A stretch of DNA of 5,174 nt from Streptosporangiaceae bacterium (GTDB taxonomy: Bacteria; Actinomycetota; Actinomycetes; Streptosporangiales; Streptosporangiaceae): positions 1-5,174 of the forward strand of contig JASHTT010000064.1 in the NCBI GenBank assembly GCA_030040415.1, given 5' to 3'. A program made the translations under genes and the position numbers. Below the pieces are notes generated by a model. The model was not told where the DNA came from. It worked only from the letters and a program-made list of their open reading frames with translations, and did not search any database. Numbering within the stretch: position 1 is the first letter of the stretch; every line of letters begins with the position of its first letter. Positions 4,966 to 5,174 of this stretch are shown piece after piece.

Positions 4966-5174
4966 AACGGCCGCCTTGACGAGTTGGGTGATATGTCACT
5001 AATACGCAGGCCGCCGGGCGCTGGGGCGAGCCCGGCCCGGCCTGGCGTTCCACCCGCAGCCGGTCTGGCATGGTATTCCGCTTGGGCAGCTTGGCCAGCG
5101 AGTTCGGTTGGCCGCCGTCTGGCCCTGGCCGCGCCCGGCGCGGCCAGCCGTCAGCCGACTCGGGTGCGGCCGAG
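4966..5174. other. Gene-free right end: weak rightward promoter and a GC-only palindrome
   Basis: I cannot support a gene here. TTGACG (4976-4981) and TAATAC (5000-5005), 18 bases apart, could be a rightward promoter for a gene beyond the edge. Frames stay open in several registers because of the high GC: one rightward from ATG 4993 and one leftward from the edge to TGA at 4910-4912, but neither gives a recognisable protein. CTGGCCGCGCC (5125-5135) and GGCGCGGCCAG (5137-5147) are exact complements around a single base, a very stable hairpin. Confidence 0.35.
5125..5147. repeat. GC-rich 11-bp perfect palindrome
   Basis: Two exact 11-base arms surround one base (5136). In RNA it would fold as a 10-bp stem with a 3-base loop. 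No U-run follows. It may be a terminator or simply a chance product of very high GC; it lies 160 bp right of the larger hairpin and shares no sequence with it. Confidence 0.45.

Noticed and set aside
4781..4966. Small rightward frame of 61 codons
   Set aside because: It overlaps the TetR start only trivially but runs into the perfect inverted repeat. It has no ribosome-binding site, and its composition is not protein-like.
4910..5173. Leftward frame open from the right edge to TGA 4910-4912 (87 codons), possibly the end of an unseen gene
   Set aside because: The last codons are the hairpin itself and the sequence is Pro/Arg-rich without recognisable motifs. Open frames of this length are common by chance at this GC. 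The right-hand flanking sequence would decide.
1..5174. CRISPR array, rRNA, transposase or integrase
   Set aside because: No regularly spaced identical repeats with unique spacers, no rRNA-like sequence, and no DDE, tyrosine or serine recombinase motifs in any supported frame.

Overview
This is a high-GC window. The codon use, a tRNA without an encoded CCA end, a divergent TamR-like/Tam gene pair and a six-cysteine exported SGNH lipoprotein all suggest an actinomycete (Actinomycetota; Streptomyces/Frankia-like breadth). I cannot name the genus from the sequence.

Layout, left to right. The last ~111 codons of an ABC-F ATPase enter from the left edge (+, ends 338). A degenerate ~42-bp tandem repeat starts in its last codons and runs through its stop across the gap (301-467). 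Within this array a 9-bp stem hairpin (388-427) is the likely terminator between two convergent genes. Next come two leftward genes: an exported SGNH/GDSL-hydrolase lipoprotein (475-1386) and, upstream of it, a MarR-family repressor of the TamR type (1426 to about 2052). Divergent from the repressor is a recognisable trans-aconitate 2-methyltransferase gene, tam (2117-2884, +). The gap between the divergent genes carries two nearly identical palindromic boxes 41 bp apart, which fit TamR operators.

A complete tRNA-Gln(UUG) follows at 2971-3041 (+). Converging on its 3' end is a leftward gene (3053-3949) for a two-HTH protein with a C-terminal domain that looks like a single-motif LAGLIDADG fold. 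This gene has lower GC than tamR and tam. Its 3' end carries a T-arm-like repeat of the tRNA, so it looks like an accessory insertion at the tRNA. A TetR-family regulator (4099-4782, -) comes next. The last ~390 bp contain no gene I can support. They hold a perfect 20-bp inverted repeat (4916-4965), a weak leftward promoter candidate for the TetR gene, and a second GC-only palindrome (5125-5147).

How it works together. Tam methylates trans-aconitate, an inhibitor of aconitase, and TamR-type repressors de-repress tam when aconitate or citrate accumulates (known for the family). The SGNH lipoprotein lies 39 bp downstream of the repressor on the same strand and may be co-transcribed. The tRNA-adjacent HTH gene and the TetR gene have no visible functional link to this unit.
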